Below, one piece after another: positions 1 through 9,108 of a DNA stretch of 64,000 nt; positions within the stretch are counted from its first letter, which is position 1, and each line of letters opens with the position of its first letter. Under the pieces are notes generated by a model that worked only from the letters and a program-made list of their open reading frames with translations, did no database searches and had not been told where the DNA came from. The position numbers were made by a program, and so were the translations under genes. The DNA lies in the NCBI RefSeq assembly GCF_037974355.1, contig NZ_CP150235.1:682001-746000 (forward strand). The letters run 5' to 3'. Source of the stretch: Paenibacillus sp. FSL R5-0517 (lineage in GTDB: Bacteria > Bacillota > Bacilli > Paenibacillales > Paenibacillaceae).

Positions 1-445
1 GCAGGCACTGCCTGTTGACGGAACCGATCTGACACAGGATTCCGATGTCAATGCAGATTTGCCTGATAACGAGTTATTCCTCGTGGATCAGAACACTGTT
101 AAACCATCTGTCACTGAACAAGTGCGGAGCAACCTGGAAGCCAATTCGAAACAAGATGATGATAATGCAGCATCTCCATTGCAGCCTCGCACAGAACGAC
201 CAACAAGTTGGTCTGTTGCGGCAACTTCTCCCGGAGCAGCGAATGCTTCCGCCGGGACAAGCTCCGGTGCGTCAGGTGTAACTGGAGGTGGAGCAACCGC
301 TCCAGCAGCTGCACTTCCGGGAGCAACAACAGGTCTGGTTACGCCGGATTATGATTTTGCTTTCCGAATGGAACGCCTGGATGGGTTCAGTCAATGGTCA
401 CAGGCACCACCGGGACGACCGCCGCAATATACCTCTTTCTCATAG
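1..445 (+). CDS. C-terminal end of an unrecognised protein (partial)
   Basis: The frame is open from the left edge (first complete codon at base 2) to a TAG at 443-445, so the gene begins outside the window. The visible 147 residues start acidic and polar. They then become a low-complexity stretch of Ala, Gly, Ser, Thr and Pro, and end in a more ordinary segment rich in aromatic residues and proline (near YDFAFRMERLDGF). This looks like a disordered linker or tail. No domain is recognised. The next gene is on the same strand 49 bp downstream and encodes a secreted repeat protein, so the two may be cotranscribed. Function is unknown. Confidence 0.6.
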   Translation, partial: QALPVDGTDLTQDSDVNADLPDNELFLVDQNTVKPSVTEQVRSNLEANSKQDDDNAASPLQPRTERPTSWSVAATSPGAANASAGTSSGASGVTGGGATAPAAALPGATTGLVTPDYDFAFRMERLDGFSQWSQAPPGRPPQYTSFS

Positions 446-494
446 ACAACATTGGCGTTAATTCAACCAAAATTGAGAAGGAGTGTATATAATC

Positions 495-2312
495 ATGAAA
501 AAAGTGAATCGTTGGGTAAAATTGTCGGTATTGTCGGGTACGTTGGTGGCTGGATTGCTGGGAGCTTCGCAGGCAACTTACGCAGATAGCTATAGCAATA
601 ACAGTAATGGTAATCTGGATCTGAATGCAGGTTTGCGTCTGGAACTGGGATCTCTTCTGTCAGGACACCGGGACACAGGTTACGGTACCAATGGTAGCTA
701 TGGAGGTTCATCCAGTGCAAGCGGAGCATTGAATTTGGATCTTGGACTCAATGCCGGCTTATCCTCAGAGAGCACGAACCGATACAATGATCATTCTTCC
801 GACCACACTGCTGAGCGTAGCAGTTCTGGCAAGCTAGGCCTTGGCTTGAATGCCAATGTGTCGGGAGAAGGTACAACGATGAGCGATTATTCACGAGGCG
901 GCGATGGTCGGAACGTAAACAGCAGCTATACGAGCGAAAGCCGTGGAGCGCTGGGTCTCGGTCTGAACGCGAAAGCGGAAGGTGAGAGTGCAACAATGGC
1001 TCAAACTGAACGCAATAACAGCGTGAATGACCGTGAGCGCAACACGAGCAGTAACTTCATGAATGAAAGCCGCGGTGCGCTGGATCTGGGTCTGAACGCC
1101 AAAGCGGAAGGTGAGAGCGCAACAATGACTCAAACTGAACGCAACAACAGCGTGAACGACCGTGAGCGTAACACGAGCAGTAACTTCATGAATGAAAGCC
1201 GTGGAAGCTTGGATCTGGGCCTGAACGCCAAAGCGGAAGGTGAGAGCGCAACAATGACTCAAACTGAACGTAACAACAGCGTGAACGACCGTGAGCGTAA
1301 CACGAGCAGTAACTTCATGAATGAAAGTCGTGGAAGCTTGGATCTGGGTCTGAACGCCAAAGCGGAAGGTGAGAGTGCAACAATGACTCAAACTGAACGC
1401 AACAACAGCGTGAATGACCGTGATCGCAACACGAGCAGTAACTTCGCGAATGAAAGTCGTGGAAGCTTGGATCTGGGTCTGAACGCCAAAGCGGAAGGTG
1501 AGAGTGCAACAATGACTCAATCTGAACGTAACAACAGCGTGAACGACCGTGAGCGCAACACGAGCAGTAACTTCATGAATGAAAGCCGCGGTGCGCTGGA
1601 TTTGGGTCTGAACGCCAAAGCGGAAGGTGAGAGCGCAACAATGACTCAAACTGAACGTAACAACAGCGTGAACGACCGTGAGCGTAACACGAGCAGTAAC
1701 TTCATGAATGAAAGTCGTGGAAGCTTGGATCTGGGCCTGAACGCCAAAGCGGAAGGTGAGAGTGCAACAATGACTCAAACTGAACGCAACAACAGCGTGA
1801 ATGACCGTGATCGCAACACGAGCAGTAACTTCGCGAATGAAAGTCGTGGAAGCTTGGATCTGGGTCTGAACGCCAAAGCGGAAGGTGAGAGTGCAACAAT
1901 GACTCAAATTGAACGTAACAACAGCGTGAACGACCGTGATCGCAACACGAGCAGTAACTTCGCGAATGAAAGTCGTGGAAGCTTGGATCTGGGTCTGAAC
2001 GCCAAAGCGGAAGGTGAGAGTGCAACAATGACTCAATCTGAACGTAACAACAGCGTGAACGACCGTGATCGCAACACGAGCAGTAACTTCATGAATGAAA
2101 GCCGCGGTGCGCTGGATTTGGGTCTGAACGCCAAATCGGAAGGTGAGAGTGCAACAATGGCTCAAACTGAACGCAACAACAGCGTGAATGACCGTGATCG
2201 CAACACGAGCAGTAACTTCGCGAATGAAAGTCGTGGAAGCTTGGATCTGGGTCTGAACGTAGATGCGGATGCAGAAAGTGAAACTACATCTGTGGTGGAG
2301 ACAAATCGGTAA
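495..2312 (+). CDS. Secreted protein with ten 43-residue tandem repeats
   Basis: This encodes 605 residues. The ATG at 495 follows GAAGGAGTG; an upstream in-frame start at 483 has no better site. The first 35 residues form a Sec signal peptide: Lys/Arg, a hydrophobic stretch (LSVLSGTLVAGLLG), then ASQATYA as the likely cleavage site. After a Ser/Asn/Gly-rich region comes one degenerate 39-residue unit. Ten nearly identical 43-residue units follow (LNAKAEGESATMTQ then ERNNSVNDRERNTSSNF), and then a short acidic tail. Each unit is polar, cysteine-free and rich in Asn, Ser and charged residues. No sortase or S-layer anchor is visible. It is probably an extracellular or cell-surface structural protein, but no known family is recognised. 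A strong terminator follows. Confidence 0.85.
   Translation: MKKVNRWVKLSVLSGTLVAGLLGASQATYADSYSNNSNGNLDLNAGLRLELGSLLSGHRDTGYGTNGSYGGSSSASGALNLDLGLNAGLSSESTNRYNDHSSDHTAERSSSGKLGLGLNANVSGEGTTMSDYSRGGDGRNVNSSYTSESRGALGLGLNAKAEGESATMAQTERNNSVNDRERNTSSNFMNESRGALDLGLNAKAEGESATMTQTERNNSVNDRERNTSSNFMNESRGSLDLGLNAKAEGESATMTQTERNNSVNDRERNTSSNFMNESRGSLDLGLNAKAEGESATMTQTERNNSVNDRDRNTSSNFANESRGSLDLGLNAKAEGESATMTQSERNNSVNDRERNTSSNFMNESRGALDLGLNAKAEGESATMTQTERNNSVNDRERNTSSNFMNESRGSLDLGLNAKAEGESATMTQTERNNSVNDRDRNTSSNFANESRGSLDLGLNAKAEGESATMTQIERNNSVNDRDRNTSSNFANESRGSLDLGLNAKAEGESATMTQSERNNSVNDRDRNTSSNFMNESRGALDLGLNAKSEGESATMAQTERNNSVNDRDRNTSSNFANESRGSLDLGLNVDADAESETTSVVETNR
963..2252 (+). repeat. Ten tandem 129-bp coding repeats
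   Basis: Ten in-frame units of exactly 129 bp begin at 963, 1092, 1221 and so on to 2124, each starting with a CTGAACGC-like sequence. Differences between units are mostly synonymous or conservative (Glu/Asp in NDRERN versus NDRDRN, Met/Ala in NFMNE versus NFANE, Thr/Ser/Ile after MTQ). Variants recur in patches, which suggests recent duplication and recombination between units. Copy number probably varies between strains. Confidence 0.95.
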
Positions 2313-2335
2313 TATGAGATTTTCACTGTAATATG

Positions 2336-2372
2336 AAGAAGCAGGGGCTCCGGAACCCCTGCTTCTTTTTTT
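2336..2372 (+). terminator. Rho-independent terminator after the repeat protein
   Basis: A 12-bp stem (arms 2336-2347 and 2356-2367, AAGAAGCAGGGG and its complement) has an 8-nt loop and is followed by a run of T. It ends the repeat-protein transcript before ecsA. Confidence 0.9.
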
Positions 2373-2476
2373 GCCGAAATAAAAACGCTCAAAATGATCA
2401 AACAAACAGCTCACAACTCGTATACAATAAAATGAGTTGATCTAATAAGCCCCGAATCAGAACAGGAGTGTTCGAT

Positions 2477-3208
2477 ATGAAGATAGAGCATGGAGGTACA
2501 GTTACACAGGAGTCCATATTGGACGTACATATTACAGAGGCAGGATACGAGCCAGGACAATCGACCATTCGCAATATTCGAATGAATGTGGCGCGAGGAG
2601 AGCTGGTAGGTATTATCGGTCCAAATGGTGCGGGCAAAAGTACCACGATCAAAACACTGCTTGGTCTGCTGGAACATGCAAACTATGAAGTGACGATTGG
2701 GGGAGATGGTCGCTATGCCTATATCCCGGAGCAACCGGTTTTTTACGAATATATGACCCTATGGGAACATCTTGATCTGGCCGCAGCAGCGTATGAAATG
2801 GAAGAAGAGGTCTTTGTCGCCAGAGCGGAGGAGCTATTGGTTCGCTTCGGCATGGACCACGTTCGGAATGATCTTCCAGCCAGTTTTTCGAAGGGCATGC
2901 GGCAGAAAATGATGCTGATGATCGGTTTTCTGTCTTCGCCGGATATCTATATCGTGGACGAGCCGTTCATCGGATTGGACCCCCGTGCAACCAAGGATTT
3001 TCTGAAATTACTTGATGATGAACGCCGCCGTGGTGCGGGTGTGCTCATGTCTACGCATGTGTTGGATACCGCTGAACGAATCTGCGACCGATTTATTCTG
3101 ATTGCTTCTGGCAGATCTGCTGCCGAGGGTACATTGGATGAGATCCGTGAAGTGGCAGGACTGCCGGGAGCCTCTTTGTTCGACTGTTTTGATATACTGA
3201 CGACTTAG
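2477..3208 (+). CDS. ecsA: EcsA-like ABC transporter ATP-binding protein
   Basis: This 243-residue ATPase has Walker A (GPNGAGKST, about residue 48), a Q-loop region (YIPEQPVFYEYMT), an ABC signature variant (SFSKGMRQK, about 136), Walker B (IYIVDEP, about 157) and a switch His in MSTHVLD. The ATG at 2477 lies 8 bp after AGGAG and is preferred to an in-frame upstream codon at 2468. The next gene encodes an EcsB-like membrane partner 19 bp downstream, so the pair forms one transporter. In Bacillus, EcsAB affects protein secretion, intramembrane proteolysis and competence. The length matches EcsA (about 247 residues). Confidence 0.88.
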   Translation: MKIEHGGTVTQESILDVHITEAGYEPGQSTIRNIRMNVARGELVGIIGPNGAGKSTTIKTLLGLLEHANYEVTIGGDGRYAYIPEQPVFYEYMTLWEHLDLAAAAYEMEEEVFVARAEELLVRFGMDHVRNDLPASFSKGMRQKMMLMIGFLSSPDIYIVDEPFIGLDPRATKDFLKLLDDERRRGAGVLMSTHVLDTAERICDRFILIASGRSAAEGTLDEIREVAGLPGASLFDCFDILTT

Positions 3209-3227
3209 ATAGAGAGGGTGAGAGAGG

Positions 3228-4475
3228 ATGGAAACTTCCCGGCGTTATACACCACTTCGTTTATACAAGCGAAGACGCAAAGAGCATTTCAGGGAGCAGA
3301 TGAAAAACCTCAGACTCGTCGTGGATTGGACGGTGTGGGTATACCTGCTTGTTCCGGGTCTGCTCTATCTGATTGGGTGGTACATGAGTTTATGGACCAA
3401 AATGCTGCCTGCATGGGCAACAGGATTACCACTTCCCGTACTGACCGGGCTAATTGACGTGGTCATGCTTACCGGGGGTGTGCTGATATTTGTGGAGGAA
3501 GCGGATGTATTGTTTTTGAAATCAAGGTCGTTGTGGATGCGCACCCTAATGAGGCAAGGGCTCTACCGGTCCTGTCTGCAACATCTGGGCAAGATGATCT
3601 TGGTTACAGCACTAGCTGCTCCTCTGTGGTCCCGTGTCTATGAGATGTCGAATCTCCAGATTGCACTTATGGCTGTCTGGTTCGGCGCAGTAGCTTCATT
3701 TCAAGCCATAACACTACATATCACGAAGGTTCGATATACGGGTTGGCGACGCTGGATTCGGATGGTCCCTCTCGTGATTGGCATAGGTTATATGACCATC
3801 CATGCGACATCATGGATACATGAACAGACGTGGAAGATTATCTTTGGCATCGTGCTTATCATGCTTCTTCTGATTACCGTTGGACAGATGAGGCTGTTAA
3901 TGAAGGGAACGTTTGAAGGGGATGTACGAGAGGATCTGCGGAGCAGGCTGCAGCTTACAGCTCTAATGTTAAGTCGGGCGGTGAGCAAGCCGAAAGCTCC
4001 ACGAACACGGTCCATAATCTTCCGCAAACCACGGAAATTGTTACGCAATCGTTCCATCGCGAATCGGACAGCAGAGATTGCGTTCAAGGCGTTTTTTCGG
4101 AACTCGGCCACGATGAAATTGTATTTGCAGCTTGGCGGACTATCCATTGCAGCAGTTGCATTACCCCCTTTTCCGGTCAATGTCATCGTGTGTGCGTTAT
4201 TAATCATCATGTTGACGGTGATGTTTTATCGTTCCTGGGATGTTTTTGCAACGTCGGACTATGTTCAGCTTATAACGTATGACTCGGAGGCCCTGCATCG
4301 TGCAGGTTCTATGATGGTTCGAATGTTGTTCGTTCCGATTGGTATTCTGATGGGATTCACGCTGGGATTGGCCTGGCTCGGCTGGATCGTGGGTATTCTG
4401 ACAGCTGCAGGGGCGGTGGCCTTCGGACTTTGTGTATTATCTATTGCTGGATGGGTTCGGCTTACACGTGCCTAA
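3228..4475 (+). CDS. ecsB: EcsB-like ABC transporter permease
   Basis: This 415-residue polytopic membrane protein has a basic N-terminus (LRLYKRRRKEHFREQMKN). Hydrophobic segments lie near residues 40-60, 70-90, 125-160 and 180-220, and two paired segments lie near the C-terminus. A long basic cytoplasmic loop lies in the middle (KPKAPRTRSIIFRKPRKLL). Length, basic N-terminus and position directly after an EcsA-type ATPase match EcsB. The ATG follows GAGAGAGG. Together with EcsA it should form an exporter whose substrate is not certain. No ecsC is adjacent. Confidence 0.85.
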   Translation: METSRRYTPLRLYKRRRKEHFREQMKNLRLVVDWTVWVYLLVPGLLYLIGWYMSLWTKMLPAWATGLPLPVLTGLIDVVMLTGGVLIFVEEADVLFLKSRSLWMRTLMRQGLYRSCLQHLGKMILVTALAAPLWSRVYEMSNLQIALMAVWFGAVASFQAITLHITKVRYTGWRRWIRMVPLVIGIGYMTIHATSWIHEQTWKIIFGIVLIMLLLITVGQMRLLMKGTFEGDVREDLRSRLQLTALMLSRAVSKPKAPRTRSIIFRKPRKLLRNRSIANRTAEIAFKAFFRNSATMKLYLQLGGLSIAAVALPPFPVNVIVCALLIIMLTVMFYRSWDVFATSDYVQLITYDSEALHRAGSMMVRMLFVPIGILMGFTLGLAWLGWIVGILTAAGAVAFGLCVLSIAGWVRLTRA

Positions 4476-4587
4476 AGGAATTCCTTACTAAGTTAGAGCA
4501 TATCACGCGCTATAACTGACCATGCTATAGAAGAAGAATCTCATCTATGGGTGATGAGAGATTAGCTGTAGCAAGGAGGAAGAGATA

Positions 4588-4974
4588 ATGATGATGGATA
4601 ATAGCGAACTACAGGTGCATTTCTCAGACGGTTCAGCGTTGAATGCCGCCAAGGCAACCTTGGAGGAATTGGGATATAAGCCATATCAGTCTGGCCCGCT
4701 GGAATTGTATATCCCCACAGATCGCCAAGATCCTCAGTCTGCTGTAGAGATTGTACAATCTCATGGGGGAAGTGCCGTATTTGCCTCGCAGACGGAAGAA
4801 CTGGATCAGTTTCAGAACATATCAATTCCGGCTCATCTCGTGAATGAGGACTGGAATGAGGGGTATGCGAGCGGAAACCAGGGAAGCCAGACGGAGCAGG
4901 GCAGACATAACTATAGCGAGGACCCGACATACGATGATTCGGCTGATGGATTTTCAGGCAGTGTCAAGGCATAG
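4588..4974 (+). CDS. Small acidic protein of unknown function
   Basis: This encodes 128 residues. ATG codons occur at 4588, 4591 and 4594; the first is 8 bp from a strong AAGGAGG, so it is used here. The first 85 residues look like a folded alpha/beta domain (ELQVHFSDGSALNAAKATLE, then a predicted strand LELYIPT). The C-terminal 45 residues are hydrophilic, probably disordered, and rich in Gly, Ser, Asp and Glu. There is no signal peptide or membrane segment. The family is not recognised. It stands alone between ecsB and a bidirectional terminator. Confidence 0.72.
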   Translation: MMMDNSELQVHFSDGSALNAAKATLEELGYKPYQSGPLELYIPTDRQDPQSAVEIVQSHGGSAVFASQTEELDQFQNISIPAHLVNEDWNEGYASGNQGSQTEQGRHNYSEDPTYDDSADGFSGSVKA

Positions 4975-5034
4975 AAGGGAAAGATCACAAGCTAAGAGTG
5001 GTTCGTTCCGTCTTACTAAAATGGAATAATGCCC

Positions 5035-5076
5035 AAAAACCCCGATACTCCACAGACAGTGGATATCGGGGTTTTT
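5035..5076. terminator. Bidirectional terminator between convergent genes
   Basis: A perfect 13-bp stem (AAAAACCCCGATA at 5035-5047, complement at 5064-5076) has A/T tracts on both sides. It serves the + strand gene ending at 4974 and the - strand gene ending at 5157. Confidence 0.88.
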
Positions 5077-5120
5077 GACATCTGAAGCAATTCATCGCTG
5101 ATGATGCCAGTAGGCATGAG

Positions 5121-5162
5121 TTGTATTCAAAAGCGGACTTTTTTGAACAACCTCTACTATAA
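5121..5162. repeat. Short copy of dispersed repeat family 1
   Basis: TTGTATTCAAAAGCGGACTT, then TTTTGAACAACCTCTACTATA, resembles the ends of the longer copies at 11051-11117 and 19144-19208. The middle section of those copies is missing here. The outer parts (TTCAAAA and TTTTGAA) are complementary and could form a hairpin. It overlaps the last codons of the flavoprotein gene ending at 5157. Confidence 0.6.
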
Positions 5163-6425
5163 TGTAGCGTGTCTATATTCAGCCGCATGCATGCCAGCCG
5201 TATATCCGGTGGAGAAAGCAGCAGTGATATTATACCCGCCGGTGTAGCCGTGAATATCCAGCACTTCACCGCAAAAGAATAGTCCAGGCAGCAGCTTGGA
5301 TTCCATTGTTTTTGGGTATATTTCCTTTAAGTGAATTCCTCCCCCAGTGACGAAGGCTTCTTTGAGTGATCTCGTTCCGTCTGCACGGAAGGTAAAAGCT
5401 TTCATTAACTCACATAAGTTGCTTAACATGCCTTTGGGGAAATGGTGGAATGTAAGGTCATCGCTGATCTCTGCCCGTTTCATCATTAATGGAATCATGC
5501 GCTCTGGAATCCATGTTTTCAGTATGTTTTTGACAGCCTTGCGGGACTCTTGTTCCAATACCTGTTGAACCTGTGCTTCCAATGCACCTGCGGACAGCTC
5601 TGGGAACAGATCAATGCTCATGATGACCTGCGGGTTTCCAGACTTCATCTGAACTTTGCGGATAAATTGGCTACAACGCAATGCAACCGGTCCAGACACT
5701 CCAAAATGCGTGAAGATCATATCCCCGCGATGGGAGATGACGGTTTTTCCTTTGGCGTCCAATACAGATAAGCCGATATCCCTCAATGACAAACCTTGCA
5801 GTTCTTTGGATTGAATCCAACTCTCCCCAGATACAATAGGCACTTCGGTTGGATACAACTCCGTAATCGTGTGACCCGCAGCCTCAGCCCAGGGGTAACC
5901 GTCTCCGGTTGATCCGGTTTGAGGTACGGATTTGCCACCAGTAGCGATAATGACAGAACGTCCAAGGATCGTTTTGCCGGACATCAATTTAACACCCTGT
6001 ACTTGCTGACCGTTCTGAATGAGTTCCTTCACCGGTTCTTTGGTACGAATCTCAACGCCGAGGGAGACAATTTTGCCTACCAGCGCATCCACAACTGTTT
6101 TTGCTTTATCGGTTACTGGGAACATTCTGCCGTTGTCTTCTTCTTTCAGGGCGATTCCGAGATTCTCGAAGAAACGCATGATTCCCTGGTTGTCCAGATT
6201 CTGGAATGAACTATATAAAAAGCGTCCATTACCCGGAATGTGTCGGATGAGTTCATCCGTTTCCTTGGCATTGGTTACATTGCATCGACCTCCGCCAGAT
6301 ATGCCGAGTTTACGACCCAGTTGATCTCCTTTATCCAGCAGAAGCACGGATGCTCCATGCTCGGCAGCTGCAACGCAAGCCATCAGGCCCGCGGATCCGC
6401 CACCAATTACAATGACATCATACAT
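5157..6425 (-). CDS. NAD(P)/FAD-dependent oxidoreductase, BaiN/HI0933 family
   Basis: This encodes 422 residues. The N-terminal Rossmann FAD-binding motif is VIVIGGGSAGLMA (about residues 4-16), followed by LLLDKGDQLGRKLGISGGGRCNVTN, typical of the HI0933/BaiN flavoproteins. A second dinucleotide-binding-like element (VIIATGGKS, about 158) and a C-terminal FAD-contact region (FCGEVLDIHGYTGGYNI) are present. Length is normal for the family (about 400-430). The protein is cytosolic and soluble. Most members have unknown substrates; BaiN was assigned to bile-acid dehydroxylation in gut clostridia, which should not be assumed here. It is transcribed alone and divergently from the sensor kinase. 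Confidence 0.88.
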   Translation of the reverse strand: MYDVIVIGGGSAGLMACVAAAEHGASVLLLDKGDQLGRKLGISGGGRCNVTNAKETDELIRHIPGNGRFLYSSFQNLDNQGIMRFFENLGIALKEEDNGRMFPVTDKAKTVVDALVGKIVSLGVEIRTKEPVKELIQNGQQVQGVKLMSGKTILGRSVIIATGGKSVPQTGSTGDGYPWAEAAGHTITELYPTEVPIVSGESWIQSKELQGLSLRDIGLSVLDAKGKTVISHRGDMIFTHFGVSGPVALRCSQFIRKVQMKSGNPQVIMSIDLFPELSAGALEAQVQQVLEQESRKAVKNILKTWIPERMIPLMMKRAEISDDLTFHHFPKGMLSNLCELMKAFTFRADGTRSLKEAFVTGGGIHLKEIYPKTMESKLLPGLFFCGEVLDIHGYTGGYNITAAFSTGYTAGMHAAEYRHATL

Positions 6426-6619
6426 ATGTTATTACCCTCTTTTTTCATTGATTTTGTCTGTTTTACGTAAACTGTGTCTACTCCTGGCTTTTTCTGAAAT
6501 ATAATGGAGTTGAGGCAGTTCTATTGTGCAGTCTTAAGGGATATATTGTAATATACTGTCGCCTATGTTTTAATCAGAAATACATGAGGGAATGTGCAGG
6601 CAGAGGAGGAGATGGCATT

Positions 6620-8314
6620 GTGGTTGCGTTAAAGGACATGCTTTTACAAGTACTGCTGGCAGGGACGGCGGTATTTCTGATTCCCTTATTCCGTCTGGTA
6701 CTCTCCAAGCGGGCTATTGCCAAAATGGATCATGCCGGAACCGTTTATACCAGTTTTGCTGTGACAAGTGCCCTGAGCATGCTATTGTGTCTGCTATTTG
6801 CACTCTATGCAAGCCCGGTAGCTGTACCCATATCATTAAGTATTGTACCTGTGATACTTGTTATTTTGTATTGTAAGACCGCTATAGGCGTAACGCTGTC
6901 CATTCTACATATTCTCTTCTATTTTCTGTTTGCGCATCCCTATGATCTGTACGGATTTCTCCTTCATACGGGCATTCTTCTCTATCCTATTGTATGGTTG
7001 TCTGCCAAACGATTCAAGCATAATACACCTTCACGCAAAATGACGATCCTCATTATCCTAATTACAATGGAACTGGTTGTAACGAGTCTGTTATGGATCG
7101 CATCCCTCCAGAATGAATCCACGTACTCTGCAACCTACCTGATACTTACAGCTCTTGGATATACCGCAGGAGCCATTGTTGCAGGCATTCTGAGTCTGCT
7201 ATGGCTGGAACGGATGAAGCACTATCGCGGACTGGAGCAGCATCTCTCGGAAGTACACAACCGATACATAGACGAATCGGAGAAACTTCATCAGATTCTG
7301 AACGCAGTGCCGCTCTCCATTGCCACCGTAGATAAACAAGGCACAGTGATGTTTGTCAATGAGATGATGAAGCAAATGGCAAGAGAACAGCTTCCCTGTA
7401 CCTCCACCCCTGATCTCATTGGACAGCCTGCCACTCAATTTGTTGAACAAGGTCAGGCGGACAAGATGGATAAAAGCATTCGCAGAGCCGTCGTTCATGG
7501 TGAGATTAGTGGATTGACCGTTCGTTACGGTGCAAACGTCTTGCAATCCCGAACCGTTCCGATCTATGCCTTTTCAACAGAGTCTGCGAGAGAAGTAACA
7601 GGAGCCATGCTGATCATTCAGGATATCACGGAGCTTGAGATGCTGCGAAGTGAACTCGATAATGTGGATCGTCTCAGTCTGGTAGGGCAGATGGCTGCAA
7701 GCATTACGCATGAGGTGCGTAATCCCATGGCAGTTGTGCGGGGCTTTCTTCAACTGATGCAGGAAAAGAGTCCGGACTCCCTGGATCACTATTACCGGAT
7801 CGTTCTGGAAGAGCTGGATCGGGCCAACAGTATCATTAATGATTTTTTGTCTCTGGCTCAGAATCGTATTGCCGAGAAAGAGGAATCCCAGCTGCACGAT
7901 ATCATCCATGAACTCAGTCCATTGTTATGGGCGGATGCGAACCTGCGTGGTCAGAGTATTGAACTCATGCTCGCCCATAATGTGCCGAAGTTGCATCTCA
8001 ATTCAAAGGAAATCAAACAGGTGGTATTGAACCTGGCCCGTAACGGGATGGAAGCCATGAATGAGAAGGGTGTGCTTACGCTGGAAACGCGGATCGTGGA
8101 TGATAAGGTGGAACTGTGTGTACGTGACACAGGACCGGGTATACCCCGGGTGAAGAAGGAAAAGCTGTTTGAACCTTTTTACACGACAAAAGCCAAGGGA
8201 ACCGGACTTGGATTGTCGATGTGCCTGAGTATTGTGGAACGACATAATGGAACCATCACTGTGGAATCGGAGGAAGGTCAGGGTACCACCTTCAAAGTGG
8301 CATTTGAACGTTAG
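6620..8314 (+). CDS. Membrane sensor histidine kinase with PAS domain
   Basis: This encodes 564 residues from GTG 6620, which is 8 bp after GAGGAGGAG. The frame is open upstream to 6524, but no ribosome site supports that start. The order is about six membrane helices (residues 5-195), a short coiled linker, a PAS domain (about 225-340, starting near LNAVPLSIATVDKQGTVMF), a HisKA H-box (SITHEVRNPMAVVRGFLQ, about 360), and HATPase N, G1 and G2 boxes (NLARNGMEAM, DTGPGIP, GTGLGL). The architecture resembles Bacillus sporulation kinases of the KinB/KinC type. No response regulator is adjacent, which fits an orphan phosphorelay kinase; its partner is inferred, not seen. Confidence 0.88.
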   Translation: MVALKDMLLQVLLAGTAVFLIPLFRLVLSKRAIAKMDHAGTVYTSFAVTSALSMLLCLLFALYASPVAVPISLSIVPVILVILYCKTAIGVTLSILHILFYFLFAHPYDLYGFLLHTGILLYPIVWLSAKRFKHNTPSRKMTILIILITMELVVTSLLWIASLQNESTYSATYLILTALGYTAGAIVAGILSLLWLERMKHYRGLEQHLSEVHNRYIDESEKLHQILNAVPLSIATVDKQGTVMFVNEMMKQMAREQLPCTSTPDLIGQPATQFVEQGQADKMDKSIRRAVVHGEISGLTVRYGANVLQSRTVPIYAFSTESAREVTGAMLIIQDITELEMLRSELDNVDRLSLVGQMAASITHEVRNPMAVVRGFLQLMQEKSPDSLDHYYRIVLEELDRANSIINDFLSLAQNRIAEKEESQLHDIIHELSPLLWADANLRGQSIELMLAHNVPKLHLNSKEIKQVVLNLARNGMEAMNEKGVLTLETRIVDDKVELCVRDTGPGIPRVKKEKLFEPFYTTKAKGTGLGLSMCLSIVERHNGTITVESEEGQGTTFKVAFER

Positions 8315-8388
8315 TCATTCAGCATATTTTGCCAGACAATGAGACATAATATTATAGAAGAAGCCTTTCCGCAGGCGGTTTCTGAATC

Positions 8389-8416
8389 TTGCTTTCATTG
8401 CTTATGGATGTATAAT
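8389..8416 (+). promoter_or_regulatory. Sigma-A promoter for the bacilliredoxin gene
   Basis: A -35 box TTGCTT (8389-8394), a 16-bp spacer and a perfect -10 box TATAAT (8411-8416) lie about 120 bp before the ATG at 8536. Confidence 0.6.
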
Positions 8417-8535
8417 AGGAATAGCACATCATTACATCCATAATGTTCGATATGAATGTAACGTTGTTTTGGAGAGTTATTCGCCTTTAATTCGATCGAG
8501 ATCATAGAACAACCATTTATAAGGAGTGAAACCGA

Positions 8536-8970
8536 ATGTCAATGTCATTTGATCAATACATGAAAGATATGGTTCAACCCATGCGGGATGAGTTAACTCG
8601 TCTAGGAATCCAGGAGTTGCGTACTCCTGAAGAAGTGGAAGCAAGTCTTCCAGATGCAAAAGGAACAGCACTGGTTGTCATTAACTCTGTCTGCGGATGT
8701 GCCGCAGGTCAATGCCGTCCAGGGGTGTCCCAAGCACTTCAACACGATATTACACCGGATCACCTGTACACTGTATTTGCTGGTCAGGACAAGGAAGCAA
8801 CTGCAAAAGCACGTGAATTCTTTGCACCGTATCCTCCATCTTCACCGTCCATCGCTCTGATGAAAGACGGAGAACTTGTTCACTTTATCGAGCGTCATCA
8901 AGTGGAAGACCGTTCTGCAGAGGAAATTGCGGCTGATCTGACAAATGCATTTGAACGTTATTGCCGTTAA
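8536..8970 (+). CDS. brx: Bacilliredoxin, BrxA/BrxB (YphP/YqiW) family
   Basis: This encodes 144 residues, the standard length for the family. The active-site motif is C53-G54-C55, followed by C60 (VCGCAAGQCRPG). Bacilliredoxins remove bacillithiol from S-bacillithiolated proteins after oxidative stress in the cytoplasm. The ATG at 8536 is 9 bp after AAGGAGTG; a second in-frame ATG lies at 8542. Which paralogue (BrxA or BrxB) cannot be decided from sequence alone. It is monocistronic, with its own promoter and terminator. Confidence 0.92.
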   Translation: MSMSFDQYMKDMVQPMRDELTRLGIQELRTPEEVEASLPDAKGTALVVINSVCGCAAGQCRPGVSQALQHDITPDHLYTVFAGQDKEATAKAREFFAPYPPSSPSIALMKDGELVHFIERHQVEDRSAEEIAADLTNAFERYCR

Positions 8971-8982
8971 TTCGCTCCATAG

Positions 8983-9026
8983 AACGCCCCGCCCTTCGGA
9001 TCACCGATGCCGGGGCGTTTCATTTT
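8983..9026 (+). terminator. Terminator after bacilliredoxin gene
   Basis: AACGCCCCG (8983-8991) pairs with CGGGGCGTT (9011-9019), followed by a T-rich CATTTT. Confidence 0.8.
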
Positions 9027-9108
9027 GGATAGATAAGGTTATTGAACCATTCGGACCTTTCAAGATGGACATCAAATTTCATTAATTTAGAAACGGGGTG
9101 TGTGAACG

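Noticed and set aside
963..2252. Could the tandem array be a CRISPR?
   Set aside because: Units are contiguous coding repeats of 129 bp with no spacers, and they keep one open frame.
891..2414. A 507-codon frame on the minus strand opposite the repeat protein
   Set aside because: It follows from the repeated codon pattern of the + strand gene and has no ribosome site or signal of its own.
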